A stretch of DNA of 64,000 bases from contig CM030366.1 in the NCBI GenBank assembly GCA_017893485.1, forward strand, positions 102,498,953 to 102,562,952. Direction: 5' to 3'. Made by a program: the position numbers and the translations under genes. Position 1 is the first letter of the stretch. Each line of letters opens with the position of its first letter. Positions 10,770 to 22,005 of this stretch are shown here, piece after piece. The notes below the pieces were generated by a model. The model was given only the letters and a program-made list of their open reading frames with translations. It did not search any database and was not told the DNA's origin. Source of the DNA: Hemerocallis citrina (Eukaryota; Streptophyta; Magnoliopsida; Asparagales; Asphodelaceae).

Positions 10770-11654
10770 ACCGAGGTGTCTCTCCATCTCGTGGAGACAG
10801 CGGTGGACCGAGTCCTCCCTTCGGTCTTGCTTGGCTGAGCCCCGAGACTTGTCCTCATGTCGAGAAGGGCTAGTGCTGCGACGGCAATGGCTCTGAGTAG
10901 GTGGTGGACTGATAGAACGATGGGGGTGACTCGGAGCCCTCGGCCAGCTCCTCGTCATCATCGCTGCTCCCAAAGTCCCAGGTCAGCTGCGAGCCATCAC
11001 CGCCGTTCCCGAAGTTCTAGGTCGACTCTGAGCCATCACCGCCCTTCTCCCGATTGCTGTTGTTGGGGGCGGCGTTGAGCGCCCGAAGGACCGCCTCCTA
11101 GAATTACTGAAATTCCGCCCTCGTGACGGAGGCCTCCTGCTCGCGCTTGGCTCGAGCTGCAGGACGACCAGCTGGGGAGCAGCTTCGTATTAGGCAATGC
11201 AGGGGTGACTCTCTCAGCCTCTGGGGAGAGTTGGACCCCCTACAGTCTGATGGGCGTGGTGACTGATCCCTCGGGTGCTCCTAACGAGGGTTCGCCTTGC
11301 GAGTCCACCTCTCGTCTAGATGGGTCCGAAGATTGGGCCCTAGCTCGGTCTACCAATTATTGAGCACGTCCACAGATCCTTTGGCGTAGGAGGATTGTGG
11401 GAGGCCATGGAATCTGTGGAGGCATTGTGGATGGACACCCAAACCTGATGTATCGGTTGCTTGTGGCGGCTCTGCCGAGAGGGCTCCCCCACGGTTGCTT
11501 GGGGCCCTATAGGCGGCAGAATAGACTGAGGAGCCTGCTGTTCGAGCTGCAGGGCCATCTGGACGGGTGGAGGGAGATTCTCCAGAGGAGGAGGAGAAGG
11601 ATGAGAAGGGGTTGTTCTTCGGTTGGAGTTTTCGGGCTTCCTCTTGGGAGGCAT
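10770..11654 (-). pseudogene. gag remnant of Gypsy copy D, core missing
   Basis: The frame starts at 11654 with MPPKRKPENSNRRTTP and a proline-rich N-terminus, and stops at 11340. The following sequence has Ser/Arg- and acid-rich low-complexity pieces in changing frames. The capsid core expected for a Gypsy gag of several hundred residues is not visible, so an internal deletion is likely. The gag-protease junction phrase ILHLIHGG appears in the next frame (below 10767), which is the usual arrangement in Tat elements. Confidence 0.65.
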
Positions 11655-11702
11655 GGCTAGGTGTAGCTTTGGCTGAAGAAGGTGGGGTTGCTTGTCGAGT
11701 AT

Positions 11703-11721
11703 TTCCCACAGACGGCACCAA
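11703..11721 (-). promoter_or_regulatory. primer binding site of Gypsy copy D
   Basis: Minus strand reads TTGGTGCCGTCTGTGGGAA two bases after the LTR end GGCAACA. This GGYGCCGTCTGTGGGA type of site is common in plant non-chromovirus Gypsy elements. Confidence 0.75.
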
Positions 11722-11723
11722 TC

Positions 11724-12300
11724 TGTTGCCGCTAGATCTGGTGTGGGGGCAATAGACGGAATTTGTAGGTTCATAGGAACTCGAATAGGCCGAATCCTAC
11801 TTCTTCCTTGTTGACAAGTTGACTCCTTGGTGCTCCCGAGTACCTACACAAACGTTCGAAACATCGGGATGGATCCTGGCGACGAACCCCCCGACGCTCT
11901 TGTCAATACCAGAAAAAGTAAAGGGAAAGAGCTTGAGTGCACAAAGAGTGATCACCTGTGACAGTAGGAGGTAGGGGGGTATTTATAGTCGTCGTGGGGA
12001 TCTTTTTCAGGATGAGGATGAATCCCTACTTCCCAGGGTGGCTGGATAGGGATGGTTATAACCACCCCCTGAGGATAAGGACAAGCCAGGATTTTCTCCT
12101 ATCCTGTTGAACTGGTCCCTAACGGGTTGAGATCCGTTCTCAACTGAACAGATCCGTTCGTGGGTTAGCGGGTCCAAGAGGAGAGACCTGGTTCCCAATT
12201 CTGACCCTTCTGTAGGTGAAATTACCATCTTGTCCCTGTGACTTTAAGATCCGTGCCTAATTTGAACAGTTCTGATTTAACCCCATTTTTAGCCATATCA
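11724..12300 (-). repeat. 5' LTR of Gypsy copy D
   Basis: 577 bp on the minus strand, starting TGATATGGCTAAAAATGG and ending TAGCGGCAACA. TATA box ATTTATA (plus strand) at 11981-11987, reading TATAAATACCCCCC on the sense strand. The right flank at 12301 is a fragment of another LTR, so this element inserted in or next to the element at 12302-16190. Confidence 0.85.
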
Positions 12301-12434
12301 GCAATTGTTCTGTATTGTTTATATTATTGAGTTGATCAGATAAACAGCTTATGGGTGACGTTAGTCCTTTGCTGGGCTGATGTCATGTACTCGTTTCCAT
12401 ATTTTTGGAAAGTGGGGCGTGACAAGGTTTTTAG

Positions 12435-12446
12435 TGGTATCAGAGC
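12435..12446 (+). promoter_or_regulatory. primer binding site (tRNA-iMet type)
   Basis: TGGTATCAGAGC, the exact complement type used by many plant LTR elements, 10 bases after the LTR end TGACA. Confidence 0.8.
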
Positions 12447-13131
12447 CCTGGTTTGGATTATATCAGTCAAACATGACTAATGAGAGAAAGTTTGGCTTAG
12501 ATTGACATATTAATCAGATTTGGGATTATATTGGTTTGACTCAACAGTATTAACAATATAGTGGTCGCATGAACAATTGATATCCAGTTTACATTCTGGA
12601 AACTAGTCTTATTTGATTTCCTTTTTGATCCTTTCACATTCAGTTCCTTCATTTCTTGTTGTCTTTTGTCCCTTCCATTCTTTGATTCCTTATTAGGTAT
12701 AATTTTGTTCTTTTGTACCCATATTCTCTTGATTCTGGTGCTATTCTTTCTTTTCTTCCTGCTTGGTTCGTCGATCGGTATCGCTTGATCTACAACGACA
12801 TGTCTACAGTTTGGAGCTTCACTATCAGAGTAGCGCAGAGGAAGCGTGGTAGGCCCACAACCCACAGGTCCCAGGATTCTCCTGTTATTTCTCTTTCTTA
12901 CATTGTTTACTTTCTTATTCATCTATTGCATTGTCATCATTCTTTGAATCTTTATTCAACATCATTCTTGGTCACTCCATTCTTATCTGTGTTCTTTCTT
13001 ATCCTGGTGTTGCCACCATTTTGTCTTTTCCCTTTACCCTTTGTTTTGATTTTATTAGTTTGCTTTTGCTATGTCCTATGTACCGCCTAAGCAAATTTTG
13101 TGGACGAATTTTTTTTTAAGGTGGGTAGGAT

Positions 13132-16100
13132 TGTAACCCCCATTCCCGCAAATACGTATTTTTTGAATATTTTCTGTATTTCGATATTTATAAATTCATT
13201 ATTTGTTAAAATCGTTTTGGATTTTATATTAAAGTGTTTTTCTATCGATAATTATATTTATTTCGAATAATTGTGTATTTTAATCTACTTTCTATGTCTT
13301 ATAGATCGACTATTTATATTTGAGTCTAAAACAAATATATTATCATTATTGAATTATTTCAATAAATTGATAAACCCGAATACTAAATTGTTATATAATT
13401 TTATTTTAATTAAAATTATTAATTGTTATTTCTTGATTATTTAATTAAAGTTCATCTCTTGAATTATTTCATTATTGTACTTCATCTGATTTTCATGGTG
13501 AATTTTAATTTAATTTCAAGCCAATTGATATCCTTTTTATTTGTATTATTTATATATTTATTTGGATTTAAATTTTTGTTCATGAAATTTTTCGTTCTTC
13601 GTGATTGAACTATTTTTGTTGATGCTATTTTCTTCTATCTAATTGTGAGTATTTTTATTTGAACTCGATTGATTTGGATCTATCTCTTAATTGATTCCTA
13701 AAACCCCAGTTTCATGTATTCTTGACCCTAATCCGCTATTATTGAACCCTAATTCACCAACCCAGTACCCTATAAAATTGCACAGTTTGAAAACCCTAAT
13801 ACAATATAAATACAATCCTAATACAAACCCTAAAAATTGCACAATTTGAAAACCCTAGCCGTCTAATCTTTCTCCTCTCTCCTCTGTGTTTCTGTCTCCC
13901 CGAATTTCTGCCCAAATAGCCAACAGCACTGTTCATCTTCTCCGTTCTCCTTCCCTGACCTCCGGTGCTTCTCGTCGTCGACGCTCCTCCAGTCACAACC
14001 CCTCAACCTCCGGTGACCTACCTTGTCGCCATCCCCTTCCCATCGAGCACCCCATCGACATCAGCACAGACCCACATCGAGACCCTCCCGCAACCCCCAA
14101 CCCCTGATCCTCCTTCTCTGTCCTCGACATTAGCCACAGAACCCAAAAAACCCCCGGTGCTGCTACCCTCTTTCTATCGACGTCGGCCAACCCTGACACC
14201 AGTGCCGTCGCCGCTCGACCCTCGCCATCGACCTCCCGTCGACTCGCCAGTCCTCCTCGCTACCCTTGGCCAAGCCGCCGTCGATTGTTGCTGCACTTTG
14301 CTATTGATTGGCTTGATCTTTTGTACACGTATTGTACACGTTCTTATTTGTGTGTTCGTGGGTTCGTTGCTTCGGGATTCTTATCCGGTTATTGTTGGTA
14401 TTCGTTTTCACCGTCTAACAGGTAAGTCACCGTCCTCTTGAATTGTTAATTGTATCAAATTCAAGTTTTGTTGAAACTTTTGCAAGTTGATCTCTTTGTT
14501 ATCGTATTATCCATTGTTCATCTCTTCGTTGGGTCTATTGAGGGTTTACATGAGCTAACCCCAATATACTTGACATCGTACCATTTTTGACTCCAAGATC
14601 GAATCTTTCATGAGTGCATATAGAATTTGATAATAGGGTTGTTCATATAATCATCACACAAATAAATTATTGTAGAGACAATTAATAGGTTGTATGTTGT
14701 TTGATCGATTGATGATTGATTGATGATAATTTGATATATGAGTGTGTTCTAATTTTATTTATCATGTTTTGACACCCATTATGCTGATTATACAATTTAT
14801 TGACTAAAGAATCGATGCCCATTATATTTAATTAATTTATTTTCATGGAAAAATTCCCTAAAACCTGTATCTTGCTTGCTGCCTGAAATTTGTCTGCTAT
14901 TTTTGACCCAGTAAACGATCTTAAATTGAATTACTTTCTGAACAAGAGTTATAGCTTATTCTTTCTAGTTTGCAGAACATCCTAAATTTCTGAATTCCGA
15001 GTTTTGTAGCAAAAGTTATGCCCATTTTACTACAGCTGTGTTTTTATTTTTAGAATTATACTTTTCAGATTTTCTTGAATTAATTATTCTTATATCATTG
15101 TATAGCATGAATTAATGTGTGTATGTTTCATTGCATGAACCCAGTCTCATTGTCATCATTTTATTGTCCAATCTAAGTTATGATCCTATTGTTTTCCTAT
15201 TGATACTATTGTTCGTCTCATATCTCAAATTGCATATTGTATTGTTACATTAATAAAATAATTAATAAGCTGGAGTTTAAGGGATTGACTTTAGTAGTGG
15301 ACAATATAAGGACTGTACCCGGAGGAGGGGCCCGTGTTTCCCTATTTATCGGTCTATTGTTCTATTGGTCTATCGGTCTATCGATCTTGATTAATTGTAG
15401 ATTACTGACTACAATATCTCGATTGATTCGGTCTTAGTTATTATTGAATATCGTTGCCGAGTACATGAACTATAGAGCCCACCACTAAGTCTAAACGTAA
15501 CTTGTTTGTATGTAGCAACCATGTGGTAAATGGATGGGACGCTTGAAGTGCTACATTAGTTAGGATTAAAATGATTAATAGACTTAAGGGTTTGCATCAC
15601 ATCGACATTGCATTTCTTTTATCATTGTTCCTATTGATATCGATTACTGGCTAAGTGTTAATGATACCGAACCGTTGCATCAATTACCATGTTATTGATT
15701 ATTGCTATCGTGCTATGTTATTGATTTTTATTGATCCATTGACTTCATTGTTATACCGTTATTTTATTGTTTCTTGTTTTCTCTACTTGTTGTCCATGAC
15801 TTGCTCTATGAAAAATTTTTCTCCTCTTTTAGATGAAGTGTTTACAGGTGTTGATGGAGAGCTGGAATTGAAGAACAAGGATTCTGAAGATTTAATGCTT
15901 TTTGGTTGCTCATTATTTTATCGAACTATTGTTATTTCTTTGTATTTGGCTTATGACCCGAATATTTTGCTACTTGTTTCCACACGTTGGATTATTATTG
16001 TATTTGAATATTTTTAGTGCTTCATTCCAAGTATTATTGTTCATGAGATTATTATTATTGCTTGCGCAATTATTCTGTATTGTTTATATTGTTGAGTTGA

Positions 16101-16190
16101 TCGGATAAACAGCTTATGGGTGACGTTAGTCATTCGTTAGGCCGATGTCATGTACTCGTATTTCGTATTTTTGGGAAGCGGGGCGTGACA
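13132..16190 (+). repeat. 3' LTR, 3059 bp
   Basis: Starts TGTAACCCCCATTCCCG after a purine tract and ends GCGGGGCGTGACA. A TATA-like AATATAAATAC is near 13803, then a CT-rich leader and a GC-rich block (13910-14330) whose frames are Pro/Ser-rich low complexity. CAGGTAAGTCACC near 14419 looks like a splice donor. The remaining 1.8 kb is AT-rich and non-coding. Confidence 0.75.
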
Positions 16191-16330
16191 GCTTTTCCCA
16201 ATGTGGAGTCTCATATAAGGATTTTGAATATTAGGAGATACCGATTACTGGAAAGTGATAGCACCTTCTTCTGCTCAACTAAATTACACTTCTGCTCAAT
16301 TAAATTACAAATTATTTGAACGCATGTAAG

Positions 16331-17055
16331 GCTAATCTCATTACAATGACCGGAAGGATTTCACTCATCCAATATGTTCTTAGTGTGATTCCAGATTACA
16401 CTTTAAACAGCACATCGATAACTAAGATGTTCCTCGGAATCAGAGAGCTTTCATAAATTTCTTGTGGGGAATTCTTTGCCAAGTAAAACTGTTCATCTCA
16501 TTAATTGGGAGACCATAACCTCCTCGATTGATGGACTGATAGTAGACCGGCAGGGTTGAAGTTTTCAATAATGCACTTCAAGCGAAAACCTTATTTCAGC
16601 ACTTCTTGAATCGTAAAGCAATTTGAAAAGACATCATTCGGGCGAAATATTCTCCTAATTGGATAAACAACAATTGTCAATGCATTTCCGAGTCCTGGGT
16701 TTCAATCTCAAGTACGATGCTTCTTCTTGAGAATATTGAATGGCAAGTCAACACTAACATAACTCGCTCTTTTCAGGATGATCCGTGGCTGATTCTGATT
16801 TCCCAAGCCTTTCTTCCTCTGGAGATTTATTATGATTTAATTGATGAGTCCTCCCGCACCCTTTATCCCTCAATCTGGTGATTGAGATACCGAATATCTT
16901 CGCAATATTTTAGCTCTCCATCTCTACACAAGTCATTCCCTTTTATGGACCAATTCAGATTCGAGCGAGTTTCGGGTTAAATCAACCTATGATATATTCT
17001 CATAAAAAAAAGCTAGTATAATATGTTCTTAATAGAAGTTTTATCTTTCTCCCGT
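16331..17055 (+). pseudogene. L1-type LINE remnant (3' end of reverse transcriptase frame)
   Basis: Broken frames match the C-terminal part of plant L1 proteins: GRISLIQYVLSVIPDYTLNS (compare the family's LAGRVTLIKSVLSAIP), then FLWG-like, INWETI, QDDPWL, and FRVKSTYDIFS near the end. Frameshifts and stops occur throughout. The left side is cut by the long-LTR element ending at 16190 and the right side by MULE 2 at 17065. Confidence 0.7.
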
Positions 17056-17144
17056 GATCTCTTGGAATTTTTTCCATAAATGACCCTTTTTATGAAAGTT
17101 TTTCCACAAACGACCTGTTTTTTTTAAAATTCCATAAACGACCC

Positions 17145-17475
17145 ACTCGCTTTTTGAAAAAGCGAGTGTGGTATAATCACCCACGCTTTTTCAAAAACCG
17201 AGTCTTAGGGTTCAGAAAATTAGAAACCTAAGACTCGCTTTTTGAAAAAGCGAGTGTGGTATAATCACCCACGCTTTTTCAAAAAGCGAGTCTTAGTGTT
17301 CAGAAAATAAGAAACCTAAAACTCGCTTTTTGAAAAAGCGAGTGTGGTATAATCACCCACGCTTTTTCAAAAAGCGAGTCTTAGTGTTCAGAAAATAAGA
17401 AACCTAAGACTCGCTTTTTGAAAAACCGTGGGTAATTATGCCACACTCGCTTTTTCAAAAAGCGAAGCGAGTCTT
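17145..17475. repeat. 88-bp tandem repeats built on a 23-nt palindrome
   Basis: The palindrome has 11-nt arms ACTCGCTTTTT around one central base. It starts at 17145, 17233, 17321 and 17409 (last copy degraded), exactly 88 bp apart. Each unit has a second near-palindrome (CGCTTTTTCAAAAAGCG). More copies lie at 18030-18390 in the other terminus. The single-stranded form would fold into many short hairpins. Confidence 0.9.
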
Positions 17476-17489
17476 GGCCTTCTTTGCCC

Positions 17490-18020
17490 AGCAACACTCG
17501 CTTTCTTAGATGTAATCATGTTAGTATTCATTCTTGTTCAACTCTCCCATTCTCCTTACTACTTTGAAGTATGAAGACACAGTTTTTTCAAGGGAATTTG
17601 GTATTGGATCTTCTGCTTATGTTAGGTTAGAAGTGAAGTGATGTAAATGAATTGTACCCGTCTTTTTCCATTTTAACTTGTGTTGCTTCGGTTATTAGCT
17701 ATAGAAAGCTGGCATATGATGCATGCTATTTGTGAGGCCACAGAGGGTTTTCATCAGTGCATTTATTTTCTTCTGTGTGGATTATGGCATTCTGCAGTGC
17801 AAGGTCCGAAGGGTGAGAGAAGAAGAGAGCAAGAGATAGAAACTGCTGCATTCATTGAGTAGGGCCCAGAAATATTGGATTTTTCTTCCTCTGTTTTGAA
17901 TTTTCCTGGGCTGATCCACAAGACATTCTAACTCTTACATTCCAAAATTGACAATGCAAATGCACAACCACTCCACAATATAGATTAACCATGTACAAAT
18001 GTGTGTAACAATATAGATTT
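17490..18020. other. non-repeat interior of MULE 2, possibly captured host sequence
   Basis: This stretch lacks the palindromes and has ordinary transcript-like composition. A 60-codon open frame at 17680-17862 ends in a hydrophilic tail (GERRREQEIETAAFIE) and stop; I do not recognise it. Mutator-like elements carrying host gene pieces (Pack-MULEs) are well known in plants, so this is a candidate capture, not a proven one. Confidence 0.4.
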
Positions 18021-18478
18021 CATTAACACAGGCTAGACTCGCTTTTCCAAAAACCGAGTTTTATACAGAGCACCTCGCTTTCTCAGAAAGCGAGTCTTTC
18101 GCCTGTAGATTTTTTTCAACAAGCCACAGACTCGCTTTTTCAGAAAGCGAGTTTGGTATAAATAAGAGCGGTGTTTGGGAAAGCGAGTCTTGAATCTGTT
18201 GATAACTAATGAGTCTGCTAGCAAAAATAATACAGACCCAAGACTCGCTTTTTGAAAAAGCGAGTCTAGGTCTGAACACCGCGCTTTTTCAAAAAGCGAG
18301 TCTTAGGTTTCTAATTTTCTGAACCCTAAGACTCGCTTTTTGAAAAAGCGTGGGTGATTATACCACACTCGCTTTTTCAAAAAGCGAGTGGGTCGTTTAT
18401 GGAATTAAAAAAAAAACAGGTCGTTTGTGGAAAAACTTTCATAAAAAGGGTCATTTAGGGAAAAAAATCGATCTCTTG

Positions 18479-19001
18479 GGGATCATTTATATCTACTAGT
18501 ATAATGCACGTGCGATGCACGTGGAGGGGGAATGAAAAGGACAAAAAAAACACATCTACCAACACGTGCGCTGCACGTGTTGACACACACACACCAAGGA
18601 ATAAAAAATTGTTTATTTGTTTGTGAACCCCATCTCTCCCATTATAATAGTTATAGATAATGTTATTTATTATTCATTACATCATGTGCTCGTGATTTTT
18701 TGTGTGGCTTTTAATTTTTGTAAAATTTTATTTTTTAATGTGAAGAGGGCCTTGAAAATAATCATCCAGGTTTTATTAATTAGGATTTAACAAAATATAC
18801 AAATAATAAAATGATTGCGAAAGCAATTACTACAACAGAAGACCGTCTCCGGTAAACCAAGAGCAGTAAATGAACAAAACCACAAAAGGCATCCATAATA
18901 AAACAGATACATCTAAATAAACCTAATCCACTGTATACTAGAAGGACAAAGTCTAGTACAATCACGCTTGACTATATACACAGCCATACTCACTCCAAAT
19001 G
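18479..19001. other. AT-rich stretch with ACTAGT/CACGTG motif start
   Basis: 18491-18523 reads TCTACTAGTATAATGCACG then TGCGATGCACGTGG, a motif seen at several other places (see 21640, 33068). A second near-palindrome ACACGTGCGCTGCACGTG is at about 18565. It may mark the end of a small non-autonomous element such as a Helitron, but I could not find the other end. No gene is seen. Confidence 0.35.
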
Positions 19002-19162
19002 GAATTTTTTGCTGTACTGACCCACTCTTTGAAAATATTTGACGTTTTGACCTACTTTCAAAAACAATTAGTGAACTGACCCAGTTTTGGATACGTCAGC
19101 AAAAAAACGTTATTGGAAAAAATAACATAGCTTATTTGCAAGCCGTTTTTCCCAATAACGGC
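19002..19162. mobile_element. truncated end of a MULE 1 relative
   Basis: 161 bp aligning with the left terminus of MULE 1 (CACTnTTTGAAAATATTT, AACAATTAG, ACGTCAGCAA, AACGTTATTGG, CCCAATAACGGC). It ends abruptly against the antisense gene fragment of Gypsy copy B, so one side of the transposon and part of the gene have been lost. Confidence 0.7.
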
Positions 19163-19344
19163 TAGACAGAGTAGACGGCAGCCTGCCCAACTCTCCCACT
19201 CTCTTCACCCCCTCCACTATCGTCTCGGCAATCACCGACCCAACTGCCCTCCTTCCCTTTGTCCACCGGAGGGGGGACTGCCAATAGCTGATCACTTCCT
19301 TGGTCCGAGGTGGAGGTCTCACTCCCAGACAACACTCTAGACAT
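19163..19344 (-). pseudogene. 5' fragment of the antisense accessory gene, copy B
   Basis: The minus-strand frame MSRVLSGSETSTSDQ aligns with MVKITSSDETPASDQ of copy A and continues in acidic, Gly-rich sequence until truncation at 19163. The leader shares CGGTCGGAAAAGTTCGCCGG (plus strand 19393-19412; copy A 1258-1277). A TATA box (minus strand ACTATAAGTCTCC, core 19518-19524) lies about 180 bp upstream of the ATG. Confidence 0.75.
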
Positions 19345-19670
19345 CTCGTAAAATATATAAAATAAAATAAATATTTACCTTGATTTGACAGCTACGGTCG
19401 GAAAAGTTCGCCGGAAAGTACTAATGATTGGCCGCGAACACCAGTTGAGCCGCCCAGCAGTGAATTTTTTTCCAAAGAGTAAGAAGAGAGAGTGAGGAAA
19501 TGAAGGATGGGGTGGAGACTTATAGTAAAGGGAGGGGGGTGCCGCCTGGGCTTTCGTGAGCTTTGGGCCCCCTAAACCACTAGAAAGGCCCATCAGAATG
19601 CGAAACGACAGAATCTGTAAGGCGGGAATACAATATGACGCCCAAAACTCGTTGACCAGTCACATCGTCT

Positions 19671-20460
19671 CGTGATTCGTGCCTGATCGTCATTAACGTC
19701 TCAGATCACGAAATGTTGCTCGGATTTACATTCCGATGATCCGAGCTACCGAGCTGGAAAATGGAAAAAAACATCGCCTCGTGATTCGTGCCTGATCTTC
19801 ATCAACGGCTCAGAGCAGGCCACGTCGCTTGGATTTATATTCCGAGGATTCGAGCTATCGGGCTGGAAAATGGAGAAAAACATTGCCTCGTGATTCGTGC
19901 TCGATCTTCATCAACGGCTCAGATCATGCCACGTCGCTCAGATTTACATTCTGAGGATCCGAGCTACCGAGGTGGAAAATAGTGAAAAACATCGCCTCGT
20001 GATTCGTGCCTGATCTTCATCAACGACCCAGATTGTGCCGCATCACTTGGATTTACATTCTGAGGATCCGAGCTACCGAGCTGGAAAATAGCAAAAAACA
20101 TTGCCTCGTGATTCTTGCATGATCTTCATCAACGACCCAGATCGTGCCACGTTGCCTAGATTTACATTCCGAGGATCCGAGCTGGAAGATGGCGAAAAAC
20201 ATCACAACGTGATTCGTGCATGATCTCCATCAACAACCCAGATCGTGCCACGTCGCTCGGATTCACATTCCGAGGATCCGAGCTACTAAGCTGGAAAATG
20301 GTGAAAAACATCGCCTCGTGATTCATGCATGATCTTCATCAACGATCCAGATCGAGCCACGTAGCTCGGATTTGCAATCTGAGGATCCAAGCTACCGAGC
20401 TAGAAAATGGGGAAAACGCTTACCTCCCAATGTGTGCTCCTAATCGGAGCGTCCAGATCA
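19671..20460 (+). repeat. tandem array B, 7-8 units of about 109 bp
   Basis: The marker CGTGATTCGTGC or a variant recurs at 19671, 19780, 19889, 19998, 20107, 20208 and 20317. Each unit has CATCAACG, CAGATC, GCCACGTCGC and CCGAGCTACCGAGCTGG. The first half of the unit is shared with array A, the GAGGATCCGAGCTACC half is specific to B. Confidence 0.9.
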
Positions 20461-20559
20461 TGCCACGTCGTCTATGTGCCAGATCCACCATTTGATTATT
20501 CAGAATTTCACGCCAGCAGCATGATCAACGCTCTAGATTGCGCCACGTCGATATTCCCT

Positions 20560-20986
20560 GATTAATTATTTTATTTAAATTGTTAATTCGAATTAATTTT
20601 TGAAAAATTGCGAAAAATAATTAAAAATTCAAGAAAATTAATTAAAAATTCTAAAAAGTAATTATAAATTCAAGAAAATATTTTGAACTCCTGGATAAAT
20701 AATTATTAATTAGAACGATTAATTAATACTTTTTGAAAACAGATTGTTACTTTGCAAAATTGGATAAATAATTCGAAAAATAATTTAAAAATTAGAAAAA
20801 AAATTAGAAAAATCCAGAATATTTGCAAAATCATTTTGGGCACCTTACAAGCTCAGACCGACACCATTTCACCTTGAGCAAGATCCAAACACCCTCGAGA
20901 ACTGCGATAAAATCTCGTACGCCATTAGAACAGTAAAAATGCTTCACAAAGGCTGTTGAACTCAGTCTTTAGGAGTGGGGAGCTCG
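20560..20986 (+). other. AT-rich spacer and polypurine tract of copy B
   Basis: Similar to 3841-4238 of copy A. It ends with TTTAGGAGTGGGGAGCTCG (about 20968-20986) directly before the LTR. Confidence 0.65.
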
Positions 20987-21594
20987 TGATATGGCTAAAA
21001 ATGGGACTAAATCGGGACTTTTCAAATCGGGCGTGAATCTTAAAGCTCTCAGGGGTAAAACGGTAATTTCACCTAAAACAGATCCGAAATGGGAACTGGG
21101 CTTTTCTTCGAAGCCCAATAACCAAAAAACGGATCTGTCTTACTGGGTACGGGTAGCAACCCGTTACAAACCAATTCAGATGTTTAAAGAGTAATTCAAA
21201 TTCGCGATTATCTCTAAGAGGCGGTTTTAACCAACTCTCTTATGTTGAAAGGAGTTTAAACTCTATACCTTATCCAAAAACACTGGGACATAAGGATAAA
21301 TCATTATCTCTAAATTGTCTCTAAAGGAGATTATAAATACCCCTCCCCCCACCATAATAAGGTAATCAATTTTTTTCCACAAAAAACTTTTTCATAATCT
21401 TTCTGATTACTGACAAGAGTGTCGGAGGATTCGTCGCTGGGATTCATCCCGGTGTATCGAACTTTTTTGCATGTTCACGGCAGCGGCGAAAAATTAGTCA
21501 AACGCCGGTGAAAGTCAACAGGTTTGCCTTGTTCGTTTCCTCATAGAATCTACAAATTCATATGTTTGCTCCCACACAAAAAATAGCAGCAACA
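20987..21594 (+). repeat. 3' LTR of Gypsy copy B
   Basis: 608 bp, TGATATGGCTAAAAATGG to TAGCAGCAACA. TATA box ATTATAAATACCCC near 21331. Clearly the same family as the LTRs at 4239, 11724 and 33852. Confidence 0.8.
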
Positions 21595-21639
21595 CCCACA
21601 CTTACCTCATCTCCCTATATATAATGGGAGAGTTGGAGT

Positions 21640-22005
21640 TGTAATTTGTCAACATACAAATCCGTGCGTTGTACGTGCAATTCCAATTCTCCGATTGATT
21701 ACAACAAAAACAGGCAAACAAAAAAATTCCACCTATTTAAATGTGCAACGCACGTGCAAAATATTTTTTCAATATTTTCTAAACACCAAACTAACACGTG
21801 TTGCATGTACAACTCCCCAATTCTACTTATGAACATGTGCATTGCATGTACAAATCGTAGCTTTTTCATTAAAATATTTTTCTCAATTACGCGCAACGCA
21901 CGTCCAACTCCAAAACTATTTCTTAACACATATATCGCACATGAAAATCCTCCAACTCTTATCAAAACGTACATCGCACGTGAAAAATACTAGTATATAT
22001 TAATT
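21640..22005. repeat. short region with six or more CACGTG/GCACGT-type motifs
   Basis: Variants of GCAACGCACGTGCAA recur about every 30-70 bp (for example 21662, 21743, 21796, 21834, 21892, 21931, 21971). At the right end, CACGTG is followed by AAAAATACTAGTATA. Read on the minus strand this has the same start as the motif at 18491. Next to it, GGGGATTTGAACTCCTGACC (22010-22029) is the reverse complement of a tRNA B-box-like phrase. Probably one or two small non-autonomous elements; boundaries unclear. Confidence 0.4.

Larger units (their letters stand above)
8843..12300 (-). mobile_element. Gypsy (Tat-type) copy D, 5' half
   Basis: On the minus strand, in order: 5' LTR (12300-11724), primer binding site (11721-11703), gag remnant, protease, reverse transcriptase and the start of RNase H, cut at 8843. 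The RT segment with NKACPKDPFPLPSID and YVD-MLVKS is of the Tat type rather than Athila or chromovirus. The 3' part is missing here; copies A, B and C supply the corresponding 3' halves of related elements. Confidence 0.85.
12302..16190 (+). mobile_element. long-LTR, short-interior non-autonomous retrotransposon
   Basis: 12302-12424 is the 3' tip of the left LTR; it matches the last part of the right LTR (TAAACAGCTTATGGGTGACG, GGGGCGTGACA). Then come an iMet-type primer site, a 707-bp interior without intact coding sequence, a polypurine tract (AAGGTGGGTAGGA, about 13119-13131) and a complete 3.06-kb LTR. Most of the left LTR is missing, apparently cut off by the Gypsy insertion. The interior has one frame with VAQRKRGRP near 12827, reminiscent of the start of plant gag proteins, but nothing more. 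Confidence 0.75.
17065..18469. mobile_element. non-autonomous Mutator-like element (MULE 2), possible Pack-MULE
   Basis: 1405 bp with inverted termini of about 175 bp (17065-17240 against 18296-18469). Perfect 9-bp target duplications GATCTCTTG at 17056-17064 and 18470-18478. No transposase. Each end holds reiterated palindromes (next entry); the middle, 17490-18020, is single-copy-looking sequence. The insertion lies in the L1 remnant. Confidence 0.85.
19163..21594 (+). mobile_element. Gypsy (Tat-type) copy B, truncated 3' part
   Basis: Contains the first 60 codons of the antisense gene, its leader and TATA box, a 109-bp tandem array, AT-rich spacer, polypurine tract and 3' LTR, in the same order as copy A. 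Everything 5' of 19163 is missing and replaced by MULE-related sequence. Confidence 0.8.

Noticed and set aside
13965..14441. 158-codon proline-rich frame
   Set aside because: It lies in the leader of a long LTR and has low-complexity P/T composition; no domain and no second copy to support it.
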